Shown: positions 1-9,655, numbered from the stretch's first letter. The stretch is DNA of 64,000 nt from Pedobacter sp. BMA (GCF_001027745.1 NZ_LECU01000003.1:310001-374000); one strand, 5' to 3'. Program-made: numbers and translations. Notes: generated by a model from the sequence alone, not told the origin.

Positions 1-281
1 TCTTGCCTTTGTTTATCAAAGAGGGAATCGACCTCGAAAAAGTTTACAGCGGTATCTGCCAGGGGAAAAGTAAAAAAACTTAATATTTGTTCCTTATCTT
101 TTTTGGCTATAGCATCCCTGAATTTCCCTAATTCGGTTATCAATATCAGGCGCGGGCTGTTGGCAATGATTTTTTGTTTCCCTTGCACAAGTGAATCTGC
201 TGCTGTTATTTTTTTGTCGTTTTTCTGTTTGCAGCCTAAGAGTAATGAGAATGCTATCAGAAAGATTATATATGTTTTCAT
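1..281 (-). CDS. Lipoprotein, C-terminus cut by window edge
   Basis: Partial reading frame on the minus strand, starting at ATG 281 and running off the left edge (93 codons visible, no stop). It begins MKTYIIFLIAFSLLLGCKQK: a short basic start, a hydrophobic stretch and an LLGC lipobox with Cys17. It should be exported and lipidated, and the rest is a polar, mixed-charge domain. I do not recognise the family. The frame stays open upstream for another 41 codons to an ATG at 404, which would put a second lipobox-like segment in front; I chose 281 because the signal peptide starts there. The end lies outside the window. Confidence 0.7.
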   Translation of the reverse strand, partial: MKTYIIFLIAFSLLLGCKQKNDKKITAADSLVQGKQKIIANSPRLILITELGKFRDAIAKKDKEQILSFFTFPLADTAVNFFEVDSLFDKQRQ

Positions 282-421
282 ATTAAAGGATTTTAATTGG
301 ATCAAAATGCTATCGTTCTGAGCAGGAGGTTTCTTCTGATCTGACTTGCAACCCTCAGTGAACAGATAGCTACCTGAAAGTAAAAGGGCAAAGAGGTTGA
401 GCATGTTAATTTTGTTTTCAT
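282..421 (-). pseudogene. Possible decayed lipoprotein signal-peptide remnant
   Basis: From ATG 404 the minus strand reads MLNLFALLLSGSYLFTEGCK, a hydrophobic run ending in a GCK lipobox-like site, and it continues in frame into the lipoprotein start at 281. A second ATG at 421 begins MKTKLT but in another frame that stops after 39 codons. A one-base frame change between them would restore a normal lipoprotein start (MKTKLT followed by LNLFALLL). This looks like the remnant of a related lipoprotein gene, but a genuine 5' extension of the gene at 281 cannot be excluded. Confidence 0.3.
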
Positions 422-436
422 AGGTGACGATATTGA

Positions 437-619
437 TTAACAATTTTGCTGCCAATTCCGCAAGAGTTTCTTTGTAGGAACATTCAAAAACATACCAGTT
501 TCTATCAGCATCAATGGACGATTATCGACTGTTCCAAGGTACAAAGAACTCTTGATCTCCTGAGCAGTTAATAAATCAATGGTAAAAAAAGAAAATAAGA
601 TATAGCAGAAGATTTTCAT
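437..619 (-). CDS. Small secreted protein, possibly a gene remnant
   Basis: A 60-codon frame whose first 20 residues form a good Sec signal peptide (hydrophobic core, then LLTAQ before the likely cleavage site, the alanine-glutamine ending frequent in this window). The remaining 40 residues are unremarkable and end in Cys. Family not recognised. It is codirectional with the lipoprotein frames below and may be the truncated 5' end of a longer gene. The signal peptide is the only support. Confidence 0.4.
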   Translation of the reverse strand: MKIFCYILFSFFTIDLLTAQEIKSSLYLGTVDNRPLMLIETGMFLNVPTKKLLRNWQQNC

Positions 620-1120
620 GGTATTTGCTCAAGGTTGCTAAATAATTTCTATTAGGTTAAAGATACAAAACTGTAAACTGATTGTTCAATAGAGTTGATA
701 ATCAAAAGGAGTAACTGATAATTCGCTCGCCATACTAAATTATCTGCAGCAGGTGTAGCTGAGCTGAGGATAGTGAAGTTCCTTTCATACCGGTCCGAGC
801 AAGTAATCAAGCGGATCAAACATGGCTGTTACCACAAAACGATTATAAGCGTTAATAACGATAATCAGGAAAAAGCGGTATCATTTGTGAGCTGAATATC
901 CATCAAAATCAGCTAAGGGTGATTTGAATTTATGATCACAAGTGATTCGGTAAAAATTGCTGATTGATCAGCTATTTGATTTTTCTTTTTAATGGCAGGT
1001 TAATCTCTCAATCATTAGAGAGCTTTTGATAGGAGTTAATAGCCTAAATAAGATCAAAAATCGTTGCCCCCTTTTTCAGCAGCAAATTTTCAGCACAAAT
1101 CTGTGGATACATCCCGTTTT
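620..1120. other. Gene-poor stretch
   Basis: About 500 bases with no convincing gene. A stop-free stretch around 722-895 on the plus strand has no start codon and no recognisable domain. A weak hairpin (CTCTC at 1005-1009, GAGAG at 1018-1022) lies just downstream of the membrane-protein pair that ends at 1121. Nothing else stands out. Confidence 0.5.
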
Positions 1121-1567
1121 TTATTCTTTCCCCTTTCTAAATACCATCTTCCTTAACAAGACAAAGCCGTTGGTAAGCCTTTGTTTTTTCGTTACAATGG
1201 GTATACTTAAAATGGCCAGAAGGGAGATACAGGCCGATGTACCTAAGGCACCTCCGTAACCCTTAAAATAGCGACTCGCATTTAAAAATATAATACAAAA
1301 TAATACACCGGCAGCTGCAATTAACCAATAATTGTTAACTAGCCGGCCTGACACCATTCCGATGAAAGATGAGCCTATAAATACCAGGGGAATATTTTCG
1401 CTTAAAAACGGATCTATTCCTGGCGGGCAAAAATGGAAAAATGTTGCGATCATGAGTGAAAGGCTAGCCGAAGCGCGCACAGGCCCTTGTTTCAGCCCCT
1501 CATTTACATAAAATGTAGTGACTGCTCCAGCCAACCCAACCAGGGCCAGGATGAAATTGTTAAGCAT
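1121..1567 (-). CDS. Small polytopic membrane protein, paralogue of its upstream neighbour
   Basis: A 148-residue, strongly hydrophobic protein with about four predicted membrane segments and a basic tail. I do not recognise a named family. It aligns with the C-terminal two thirds of the gene directly upstream: both share a GAV-x-x-FY-x-N-x-x-LK-x-GPV block near the start, an FIGM block in the middle (FIGMVS, residues about 69-74) and an F-x-G-x-GG-x-LGT block near the end (about 101-110). Its ATG at 1567 overlaps the upstream stop by 8 bases, so the two are probably translationally coupled and may form a heteromeric membrane complex. Substrate and function are unknown. Confidence 0.75.
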   Translation of the reverse strand: MLNNFILALVGLAGAVTTFYVNEGLKQGPVRASASLSLMIATFFHFCPPGIDPFLSENIPLVFIGSSFIGMVSGRLVNNYWLIAAAGVLFCIIFLNASRYFKGYGGALGTSACISLLAILSIPIVTKKQRLTNGFVLLRKMVFRKGKE

Positions 1568-2126
1568 AAGTTAAAATAAGGTAATAAAACAGCGAAGCCA
1601 TGACTACCCCAGCGAAAGCAAGCGTGCCCAACTTGCCGCCTAGGCCGGAGAACAGGCTTTTCGAAACAATAATCAGTACTGCAGTGAAAAAGCTGGCAGT
1701 AAGTACAAATGCAATGCTTGGCGCTACACCTGTACTCGACATGCCAATGAAAGCACCACAGTAGATTGCTGCTGGTAATTGCTTTAGATATTCTGATTTA
1801 CGGTTAATCAGCGGAATCAGTGAGGCAACAGTTCCTAGCATGGCTGCTGAAATTACCGGCCCCACTTTTAGATAGTGATTCAGGTAAAAAGAAACCACCG
1901 CTCCTATTGGAATCCAGGCCACAACCAATATATGCTCATACTGATGCTCGTGGTGATGAAGCTGCACCCTTAAGTACGTAACGAAAATTAAAGGACATAG
2001 GATGAATAAAGATAATACCAGCCACCAGGAGTGTGCATGTTCCCAAAAGATTGGAAACAAAAAAACCAGGTGAATAATTAATAAAAACAGGATCGAAATC
2101 TTCCTCACATATCTGCTTATTCTCAT
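1560..2126 (-). CDS. Polytopic membrane protein, paralogue of downstream gene
   Basis: A 188-residue membrane protein. It adds two N-terminal hydrophobic segments and a His-rich loop (HHHEHQYEH, about residues 57-65) to a core shared with the 148-residue protein that overlaps its stop. Shared blocks are GAV-x-SFYLN-x-YLK-x-GPV, FIGMSS and F-x-GLGGKLGT. The repeated glycine motifs suggest packed transmembrane helices of a transporter or channel built from two related halves, but no known transporter family is evident to me. First gene of a two-gene operon, divergent from the exported-protein operon starting at 2365. The histidine cluster could bind a metal or simply be a charged loop. Confidence 0.75.
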   Translation of the reverse strand: MRISRYVRKISILFLLIIHLVFLFPIFWEHAHSWWLVLSLFILCPLIFVTYLRVQLHHHEHQYEHILVVAWIPIGAVVSFYLNHYLKVGPVISAAMLGTVASLIPLINRKSEYLKQLPAAIYCGAFIGMSSTGVAPSIAFVLTASFFTAVLIIVSKSLFSGLGGKLGTLAFAGVVMASLFYYLILTYA

Positions 2127-2278
2127 GAACTCCGGGAAAAAATTTTATGTGGACAAAAGTAATACAAAAACAACAAAACCCTCCTTGTGATAAATGTAGT
2201 TTGTTACTGATCGATTAACTACTGACTGGCAACAAGTTACAACCGAATAAAAAAAATGCCTCAATAAATAATGCCATT

Positions 2279-2305
2279 CGCTCAGTTAAAATGCTATTTC
2301 GCTCA
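2279..2305 (+). promoter_or_regulatory. 21-bp-spaced direct repeat, candidate LytTR operator
   Basis: CGCTCA occurs at 2279-2284 and again at 2300-2305, exactly 21 bp apart, within longer similar flanks (AATGCCATTCGCTCA and AATGCTATTTCGCTCA). LytTR-domain regulators characteristically bind two short direct repeats about two helical turns apart. The pair ends 60 bp before the ATG at 2365. A weak -7-like TTATTTG lies at 2336-2342. Assignment to the LytTR regulator at 15505-16227 is inference. Confidence 0.45.
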
Positions 2306-2364
2306 TTAGCCCAAATCACCATTATTATTTTATGCTTATTTGGATTTAAAGGAAAAATAAGATC

Positions 2365-4077
2365 ATGAATAATGCACAACGATCTCTCTTAATCTTATGT
2401 TGCCTGAGCCTGGCATTGTTTGCACAGCGTGCATTGGCGCAGGATTTCTCAAATATTGCACAGTCGAGGCCGTTCTCCTATTCAGGATCAATAGAAGCCC
2501 GGGGTATGTTTTACCATGCCAGTGGCATTCAAAACCGCAGGCAACCTACGTCTTTTCTGCTCAGCGGAAGTCCAACTTTTGACATTTACGGCCTCCAGAT
2601 CCCTCTAAACTTTAGCATCAGCGAAGCTGATAAGTCGTTTACCCAACCCTTTAATCAATATGGCCTTAGTCCGACTTACAAATGGATTACACTGCATGCA
2701 GGCTATAGAAACGTTTCATTTTCGCCCTACACTTTGGGCGGACATACCATGCTTGGAGCAGGTTTTGAACTTAACCCTGGTAAACTGAGGGTTGGATTTA
2801 TGTACGGGAGGCTGAACAAGGCCACTACCATTGATACTACCAGACAGGCACTGATTCCGTTTTCTTTCTCGAGAAAAGGTTATGCTGCGAAACTCGGTTA
2901 CGGATCGGCAAATAATTTTTTTGAATTAAGTTATTTACGCGCCAAAGACGATGATAACACCAGGCCTGCAGATGTTCCTACGGCGCTTGACTTAGTTTCC
3001 CCGGCAAAAAACAATGTGCTGGGCTATTCATTAAAATTCACTTTTTTCAAAAACCTGTTTATAGAAAGTACCGGTGCGGTAAGTTTATACACCAACGATA
3101 TCAATTCTCCTATTAATATAGATTCTATTCAGAATGATTTTCTCCAAAAAGCAAATGGCATCTTCAAGCTTAATGCTACCAGTGAGTATTATACGGCATT
3201 CTCGTCGGGCCTGGGGTACCGGTCAAAAAATTATGGTGTAAAAATCAACTATAAAAGAATAGAGCCTGATTTTAAAACCATGGGAGCTTATTTTTTCAAC
3301 TCTGATTTGGAAAACTGGACTATTAGCCCCAATGTAAACCTGTTGAAAGGAAAAGTGAGAATTAACGGAAGTATTGGTTTTCAGCATGACAATTTAGAAA
3401 AACAAAAGCGGGCGGAAAACAAACGCGTTATAGCATCTGCAAATGCGGGGGTTGAGGTGACCAAAGAATTGGGTTTCGACTTGATTTACACTAATTTCTC
3501 GGATAACCAAACGCCACAAACGGCTTTATTTGCAGATTCTTTACGAATTGTGCAAACGAACCAGACGTTTGGCATTATGCCCAGGTACTTTCTGGTGCGT
3601 CCGGAGGCTACCCATGTCTTATCAGCGTCGGCAAGTTTCAGCAGTTTAAATGACTATAATAATTTTTTCAGTGCCCAGGCGGCTTCCAGAAACATCAGTA
3701 CCAACCAATATTTTATCAACTATAACCTCACTTTCCCGAAGAAGGAGTTGAGCCTGTTTGCTAATCTGAACAATACAAAGCTGAGTGGGCAAAATATAGA
3801 AAGCACTTTTTCAGGTGCAACATTTGGAGCCACTAAAACTTTCTTTAAGCAGAACCTGCAAAGCAGTTTAAGCTGTACATTAACCAATACCAGCAGCAAT
3901 ATGGGATCTGATAGTTTTATCACCAATATTAACGGAAGTGTGGCTTATAAGGTGAGTAAAAAACAGAAAGTTGCTTTTAATTTTTTTGTAACCAATAATA
4001 AAAACAGGGCCGCTAATCCCTTTGAGCCAAATTTCACTGAAACACGGGCTGAGTTGATTTACCTATTTAACTTTTAA
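2365..4077 (+). CDS. Probable outer-membrane beta-barrel protein, first gene of exported operon
   Basis: A 570-residue protein with a signal peptide ending ALAQ-DF (residues 1-26) and then alternating polar and aromatic beta strands to an end of LIYLFNF. An aromatic C-terminal residue is typical of outer-membrane barrels. No plug or CarboxypepD-like domain is visible, so it is not a TonB-dependent receptor. Near residues 105-130 is a conserved-looking GYRN-x-SFSPYTLGGH stretch. The family is not one I can name. It starts a four-gene same-strand operon; the next ATG lies 4 bases after its stop. Likely role: the outer-membrane pore, anchor or export partner for the large exported proteins that follow, which is inference from gene order. 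Confidence 0.75.
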   Translation: MNNAQRSLLILCCLSLALFAQRALAQDFSNIAQSRPFSYSGSIEARGMFYHASGIQNRRQPTSFLLSGSPTFDIYGLQIPLNFSISEADKSFTQPFNQYGLSPTYKWITLHAGYRNVSFSPYTLGGHTMLGAGFELNPGKLRVGFMYGRLNKATTIDTTRQALIPFSFSRKGYAAKLGYGSANNFFELSYLRAKDDDNTRPADVPTALDLVSPAKNNVLGYSLKFTFFKNLFIESTGAVSLYTNDINSPINIDSIQNDFLQKANGIFKLNATSEYYTAFSSGLGYRSKNYGVKINYKRIEPDFKTMGAYFFNSDLENWTISPNVNLLKGKVRINGSIGFQHDNLEKQKRAENKRVIASANAGVEVTKELGFDLIYTNFSDNQTPQTALFADSLRIVQTNQTFGIMPRYFLVRPEATHVLSASASFSSLNDYNNFFSAQAASRNISTNQYFINYNLTFPKKELSLFANLNNTKLSGQNIESTFSGATFGATKTFFKQNLQSSLSCTLTNTSSNMGSDSFITNINGSVAYKVSKKQKVAFNFFVTNNKNRAANPFEPNFTETRAELIYLFNF

Positions 4078-4081
4078 TCTT

Positions 4082-7000
4082 ATGAAAAACCGTTCTTTAT
4101 TTAAATGGGTTAATATTTTTCTCCTTCTGGTATTTCACCTTCAGGTAATGGCTCAGGTTAATGTATCCATTCAAATATTACCGCCCTACCCTACAAAGTT
4201 TACAGATTATGCTTCAAGGCCACATCTAATGGTTATTTCGGTTACCAATGCTTCCACTACAAATCAAAAGATCCAGCTAAGAGGCACAGTAACCGGAGAT
4301 AATGGCGTAGTGATTCGGGTGAAACCCGGCTATAGAAGTACCAGCGCAATAGAACTGGGACCTGGGCAAACCCGCTTACTAAATGGAAACGACGTTTCCT
4401 ATTTCTTTAATTATAACAGACTGGAATATGCAGGGATCACGCAGAGCGAATTCATTAATAAAGGTGGACTGCCGGAAGGCAGGTATCAGTTGTGTATAAG
4501 GGCGTTTGATTATGACACAGATGCACCCATTAGCGCAGATGAGCCAGCCGGATGTAGCAATCCTTTTTCGATAGCGAGTTTAGAACCACCTGTAATTTTA
4601 AGCCCCAGAGACCAGGATGTGTTATCATCTGATGCAGGACAAATTATTCAGCTGAGATGGAATACACCAGTGGGTACTCCTCCAGGCATCCGGTACCGCA
4701 TACGGATGGCTGAAGTATTAGGGAATAAAAATCCTAATGATGCCTTGATGACCGCAAGACCGCCTTACTTCTATGAAAAGGAAGTAATGACCAATATGGA
4801 AATTTTTAATCCTGCCAGTCCGCAACTTACCCCAGGGAGAACCTATGCGATGATGGTACAGGCCTTTGATCCAAGTAACAATGCCGTGTTTCGGAATAAT
4901 GGGCAAAGTGAAGTCATTTCTTTTATTTATGGCAAAACTAAAGATAACGTGCAAGCCATTGTAAACAATACCACACCCCTTTCTGCATCCGGCAGAACAT
5001 TAGATTGCGGGTGTAAGACCACGGTTGCTAATCAAACGGCCATAGATGTGCGGAATAAAACCCTTCAGGAAATCGGGACGATTAAAATCGGAGCGTTTGA
5101 ACTGACTGTAAGAAATCTGACTAGTGCAAATGCTGATGGGATTTCCGGAAGTGGTAGTGTGAAGCTACCGGCTTTTTTAAGTGGAATGCCCGTTTTCGTA
5201 ACCTTTAAAGATTTAAAAATAAATGCCTCGAAGCAGGTGATTTCCGGACAGGCCATCGCTGCTTTAGCGGAGGGGGCAGCGAGTTTAATTCCGGCTTATG
5301 ATCCGAATAAACCTAATGCTACTTTAAATACCGCAAGCCTGGCAGCGTTTACCGATCAGATGGCAGACCCAATGAGGCTGCTCAAAAACTTGAATCCATC
5401 TGACCAGATTGGCTATAAACTTCCTTTGGGAATTGATAAAACCATTGGCAATAAACAAACTGTTCTGGCCATAACACAAATGGTTTTCGATGCGCGCCAG
5501 GCCGCATTCGATGCGGGTTTTGTTTTGAACATGCCTGATGCAAACCCCGGTGTTGCAGCTTTGGGCGCTTCAAACATATGCTTTAATGAATCAGGTTTAT
5601 GCGGTCAGGGCAGATTATACCTTTCAGAGGATTTAACTATCAACGTATCGGGGAATGATATTGCATTGAAAGCGAGAAAAAGCGGAAACCTACCGACTGA
5701 TTCGGGGACTTATGTGGTGTTTGATCAAACGGGTTTCTCGAGACTACGCATACAGGGCGAGTATAGCTTTTCTAAAACCCTGATCAAAGCCCGAACAGGA
5801 GACGCAGCCAAAGCCACGATTATAGCGGATGCCATATCGTGGAATGACTGGATTGCATCAGTAAGCCTTTCTGATTTTGAAATGGCAGATAACACTGACT
5901 TTGCCTTTAAACCGACAACGTTATTTTATGATCATTCTGATAGCAGAAACCCCGCAAACATGCCTACTGATTATCAGGAGGGAAAACCAGCACAATGGCG
6001 GGGCTTTTTTGCACCAAAAATAGCTGTAACACTTCCAGCTGTGTTGAAGCAGGGGAACCAAAGCACTTTATCTATTGAGTCTGAGAATTTAATTATTGAT
6101 AACCGGGGCGTAACGGGCAATTTGCAGGCCCTGGCTGTGTTTACGCTGGGAAAAGGTACGCTCTCCAGCTGGAGCTGTTCGTTAGACACTGTAAAAATTA
6201 ACTTTAAATACAATTCCTTTGTAAATGGCCGGATAGCAGGTAAAATTCTTCTTCCTTTTACCGACCAGCAAAAGACATCATCACAGCTGAAATATTCCAG
6301 TACCATATCGAGTGATGCAAGCGGGATGAAATACAACTTTAACATTGCTCAGGTGAGTGCCCTTGAAGTTCCCATGTGGTTTGCGAGGTTTAATTTAAAC
6401 AACAGCAGAATCGAAGTGAATGCAGGTACAGGCATTACAACGAGTGCAATGTTAACCATGAATGGTGCCTTATCCATCGTAACTAAAATACCTGTTGTTG
6501 GGAATGTAGATTTTGATCTGGTTAATTTTCAAAACCTTAAGTTTTCAACGAATGCGCCATATTTCGAAAAAGGAACGGTTACATTTGGTCAAAGCAGTCC
6601 GCCAAAATTTGTTGGAGGCTTTCCGATTACTTTATCTAAAGCACCATCTCTGGCGAGCGGGGAATCGGGAGAAATTGGTTTATCCTTTCCAATTGCCATT
6701 AACTTAGCCGACCTGGCCAGTTTACCTAAGGCGGAAGTAGCCTTTAGCGTATTTGGCAAATTTTCTACCAATAGCCAGGGCAGGCTCGGCTTTGCTTTCA
6801 GCAGGGTGAGGGCAGATTCCATCACCGTGGAAGGTAAACTTGCATCCTTCGACATCAAAGGTAAGCTGGGCTTTTTTGAGAACGACCAAAAATGGGGAGA
6901 TGGCGTTGACGGGTTTTTAAAAGTCGGTTTTCTGAAAGGATTCGAAATCACCGCGAGGGGTTTATTTGGCAAGCGTGAGTATAGTTACTGGTTCTTAGAT

Positions 7001-9655
7001 GCGCGGTTAAACCTTCCTACTCCGGGGATAGTAGTAGGCCCCGGAATCAGTATTTTTGGTTTTGGTGGCGGCGCCTATTATAATCTTATCCCCAACACCG
7101 ACCCTAAACGCTCGGTTAGCTACAGCTATGCTTCGGATCAGGTTAGAAGTTTATACAGCCCAAACAAAGGCTCCTTAGGCTTTAAAGCAGGCGTAAATCT
7201 GGGCACCAGCGATGGCACGATGTTGCTGATGATGGGAGATTTAGAAGCCACCTTCAATTACGAAAACTTTGCCATGCAGGTTTTAAAGATCAATGCAACC
7301 GGAGCCTTATTTGCTCCGCCGCCAGGCTTTTCAAATCTTCAGAATGCGATGGCGAAAGCAGGTGCAGATATCTTCTATGATTTTCAGCACAGCGTTTTCA
7401 GCGCTAAAGCACAGGTTGACATGAATTATCAGGATATAATTAAAGCGCATTCAGAGTTATCGATTTTATCTGCACCAGACGGCTGGCACTTTAAAATCGG
7501 AGATGCGGGAACGCCGAGCACATGGACATCGATCGAGATGATGAAGATTTTCAAAGGGTCGTTCTACATGAACGTGGGAAATAAAGACATGAGCTTTTCG
7601 CCGAGAATGAACGCGCTCATGAAAGACATATTTCCGGGTGGAGACATGAACAATCCAAGTGGCTTTTTCTTTGGAGCGGACCAAAAATTAATTGACATAG
7701 ATTTAAAATTCCTGATCTTTTACCTTAAACTGAATGCAGGTTTCAACTTCGATGTTGCCCTGATTAATACGAGAAACATGAACGTGGAGTGTGAGGGAAC
7801 AAATGGTAAAATAGGGCTCGATGGCTATTACGCTACCGGCCGGGCACAGGCCTATGTGTATGGGGAATTTGGATTATTTATTGATGCATGGTTTTTCAAA
7901 GGGAAAGTGAGCGCGGGGAGCCTTGGTGTGAACGCCGGTGTGAATGTAGGGCTTCCTAATCCAACCTGGCTGGAAGGATGGGTAAATGCCAGATACAGTG
8001 TACTTAATAACCTGGTTTCAGGAAATATGAGATTTAGAGCCAGTGTAGGAAAAAAGTGTACAATAGATGTTAACCCTTTCGCCGGTTTGCCAATTATTTC
8101 AGAGCTAAAACCAGCAGAAAACGAGCAGAAAGTTTCAATATTATCAGACATGACTGCTGCCTTAAACTATTATGTAAACAGGGAATTTGAGGTAGCTACA
8201 GTTGATGACCAGGGTTATGAAAAAAACATCAAATTTAAGGCAGTGATTAGAAAAATCACCCTAAATGGTTCTGGCTTTTCGGCGATTTACACCAATGACG
8301 TAAATGACATTACAGGCGGAAATGCCAAAATATCCCTCAAGAGAGACAAGGAAGCTGTCTTTTTTGGATGGCAGGAAGCCTTACCTGGAAAAACGAGAAT
8401 GGAACTGGTTGTACAGGCCGAAGGCTATAAGTGGGAAAATAACAGGTGGATGCTTATGGCGGGTTCTGAGCAGGAGAAAAAGGTGAGTTTTACTACGGGC
8501 GACTGCCCAAAAAACCTGCAGGGTGCAGCAGACGGTATTCAGATTGTTGTAGGTAGCTATCCTTTTAAAGGCCAGCAATTCTTTACGCCAAAACATGAAG
8601 CTAAAGGTTACCTTTGGTTGAAACTGGCTCTTCCATGCCTGGCGGCTAATAACCAGGCGGGTTCAACAACCAGTAAAACGCTTGCAATATTCCGTTCTTT
8701 AACCGATACGATAGAGGTAGCTGTAAATATTGAAGGCAATAAAATTACCTACCCGATTCCGCCTGATTTGAAGCCAGGAACAATGTACAGAATGCAGGTT
8801 GTGCATCGCATTAGTCCTCCAGGCATGAGTTTAACCACAACAACTTTATCGTTGGCACTGGGCAATCAGAATGCAGGACCACAGTTTATTGGTAATGCCA
8901 GTATGAACGTGCCTTTAGGATCAAACGTAAATCCACCTGGGGCGAAAGCTTTGAATAATGCTGCAATATCAGTTGAAGTTAACCAAAGCTTCCAGCAATC
9001 GGCCAGTGCTTCGAGCTTACAGCTCGGAGATGGCAACACCATAGAAAATGCAGTAAGCAAGGCCTCTGCCAGCATGCGTACAAGGGAAGAAGTGATGTAC
9101 ACTTTATACTTCAAAACTTCCAAATATCAGACTTTGGAAGAAAAGGTAAACGCATTTAACGTTAATAAGAAGCTTAATTATGAGCTGCTGAACGTTTCAA
9201 ACTTTACCATCAATTCAAGTGAGGAGTTTGATGAATATGAATTGCATGGATGGAACTATCCCGGTGCCACAGCTAACTACATCATTCCGCCGCTACTGGA
9301 ATTCAGGGAACAGCTCAACACTAACACCTGGATCAATAATCACGTGAGGGAGGTTGCCAGAAACTTTTACAGCCTTAATTTACATGCAGAATTTCCGGTA
9401 GGTACCAATTTCGACTATGATATACTGCCGAAACTGATAGAAGCAAGATTCTGGGATCCACGTGCCTTTAATCTTGTGCAAACCAGGATTGACAAAAGAA
9501 ATGTAACGGCACCTGTTGCGAGTAAGAAAGCGCTTACACAATTGGAAACCAGGGATTTTGAAGCAAAACTCAATCCCTATAAAAGGGCCATCGACATGAG
9601 TTCAAATTTCACAGGGTCTACATTAGTTCTGCAATCGAATATTAACCTAAAATGA
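4082..9655 (+). CDS. Giant exported protein with TANFOR-like N-terminus and Ig/FN3-like modules
   Basis: An 1857-residue protein with a signal peptide (about 1-25, ending VMAQ). Residues about 26-165 look like the N-terminal TANFOR-type domain seen in large Bacteroidota surface proteins (VNVSIQILPPYPTKFTDY is characteristic); this call is from memory. A fibronectin-III-like segment follows (about 168-285). A long beta-rich middle section (about 300-1100) is rich in short alternating strands and includes a glycine-rich FGFGGGAYYN stretch near residue 1000. Ig-like segments follow (about 1340-1600). No type IX secretion C-terminal domain is evident. It is coupled to the next gene through an ATGA overlap. 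Probably a long surface or periplasm-spanning fibre; function unknown. No frameshift is seen. Confidence 0.75.
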   Translation: MKNRSLFKWVNIFLLLVFHLQVMAQVNVSIQILPPYPTKFTDYASRPHLMVISVTNASTTNQKIQLRGTVTGDNGVVIRVKPGYRSTSAIELGPGQTRLLNGNDVSYFFNYNRLEYAGITQSEFINKGGLPEGRYQLCIRAFDYDTDAPISADEPAGCSNPFSIASLEPPVILSPRDQDVLSSDAGQIIQLRWNTPVGTPPGIRYRIRMAEVLGNKNPNDALMTARPPYFYEKEVMTNMEIFNPASPQLTPGRTYAMMVQAFDPSNNAVFRNNGQSEVISFIYGKTKDNVQAIVNNTTPLSASGRTLDCGCKTTVANQTAIDVRNKTLQEIGTIKIGAFELTVRNLTSANADGISGSGSVKLPAFLSGMPVFVTFKDLKINASKQVISGQAIAALAEGAASLIPAYDPNKPNATLNTASLAAFTDQMADPMRLLKNLNPSDQIGYKLPLGIDKTIGNKQTVLAITQMVFDARQAAFDAGFVLNMPDANPGVAALGASNICFNESGLCGQGRLYLSEDLTINVSGNDIALKARKSGNLPTDSGTYVVFDQTGFSRLRIQGEYSFSKTLIKARTGDAAKATIIADAISWNDWIASVSLSDFEMADNTDFAFKPTTLFYDHSDSRNPANMPTDYQEGKPAQWRGFFAPKIAVTLPAVLKQGNQSTLSIESENLIIDNRGVTGNLQALAVFTLGKGTLSSWSCSLDTVKINFKYNSFVNGRIAGKILLPFTDQQKTSSQLKYSSTISSDASGMKYNFNIAQVSALEVPMWFARFNLNNSRIEVNAGTGITTSAMLTMNGALSIVTKIPVVGNVDFDLVNFQNLKFSTNAPYFEKGTVTFGQSSPPKFVGGFPITLSKAPSLASGESGEIGLSFPIAINLADLASLPKAEVAFSVFGKFSTNSQGRLGFAFSRVRADSITVEGKLASFDIKGKLGFFENDQKWGDGVDGFLKVGFLKGFEITARGLFGKREYSYWFLDARLNLPTPGIVVGPGISIFGFGGGAYYNLIPNTDPKRSVSYSYASDQVRSLYSPNKGSLGFKAGVNLGTSDGTMLLMMGDLEATFNYENFAMQVLKINATGALFAPPPGFSNLQNAMAKAGADIFYDFQHSVFSAKAQVDMNYQDIIKAHSELSILSAPDGWHFKIGDAGTPSTWTSIEMMKIFKGSFYMNVGNKDMSFSPRMNALMKDIFPGGDMNNPSGFFFGADQKLIDIDLKFLIFYLKLNAGFNFDVALINTRNMNVECEGTNGKIGLDGYYATGRAQAYVYGEFGLFIDAWFFKGKVSAGSLGVNAGVNVGLPNPTWLEGWVNARYSVLNNLVSGNMRFRASVGKKCTIDVNPFAGLPIISELKPAENEQKVSILSDMTAALNYYVNREFEVATVDDQGYEKNIKFKAVIRKITLNGSGFSAIYTNDVNDITGGNAKISLKRDKEAVFFGWQEALPGKTRMELVVQAEGYKWENNRWMLMAGSEQEKKVSFTTGDCPKNLQGAADGIQIVVGSYPFKGQQFFTPKHEAKGYLWLKLALPCLAANNQAGSTTSKTLAIFRSLTDTIEVAVNIEGNKITYPIPPDLKPGTMYRMQVVHRISPPGMSLTTTTLSLALGNQNAGPQFIGNASMNVPLGSNVNPPGAKALNNAAISVEVNQSFQQSASASSLQLGDGNTIENAVSKASASMRTREEVMYTLYFKTSKYQTLEEKVNAFNVNKKLNYELLNVSNFTINSSEEFDEYELHGWNYPGATANYIIPPLLEFREQLNTNTWINNHVREVARNFYSLNLHAEFPVGTNFDYDILPKLIEARFWDPRAFNLVQTRIDKRNVTAPVASKKALTQLETRDFEAKLNPYKRAIDMSSNFTGSTLVLQSNINLK

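Noticed and set aside
722..895. Stop-free plus-strand stretch that might be a transposase or regulator remnant
   Set aside because: No start codon, no catalytic or HTH motif that I can defend.
1026..1259. 77-codon plus-strand frame
   Set aside because: It overlaps the antisense 3' end of the membrane-protein gene at 1121-1567; composition looks like a shadow and no start signal or homology is evident.
5974..6972. Long minus-strand frames inside the giant gene
   Set aside because: Shadows of a continuous plus-strand gene whose protein has a signal peptide and clear domain content.
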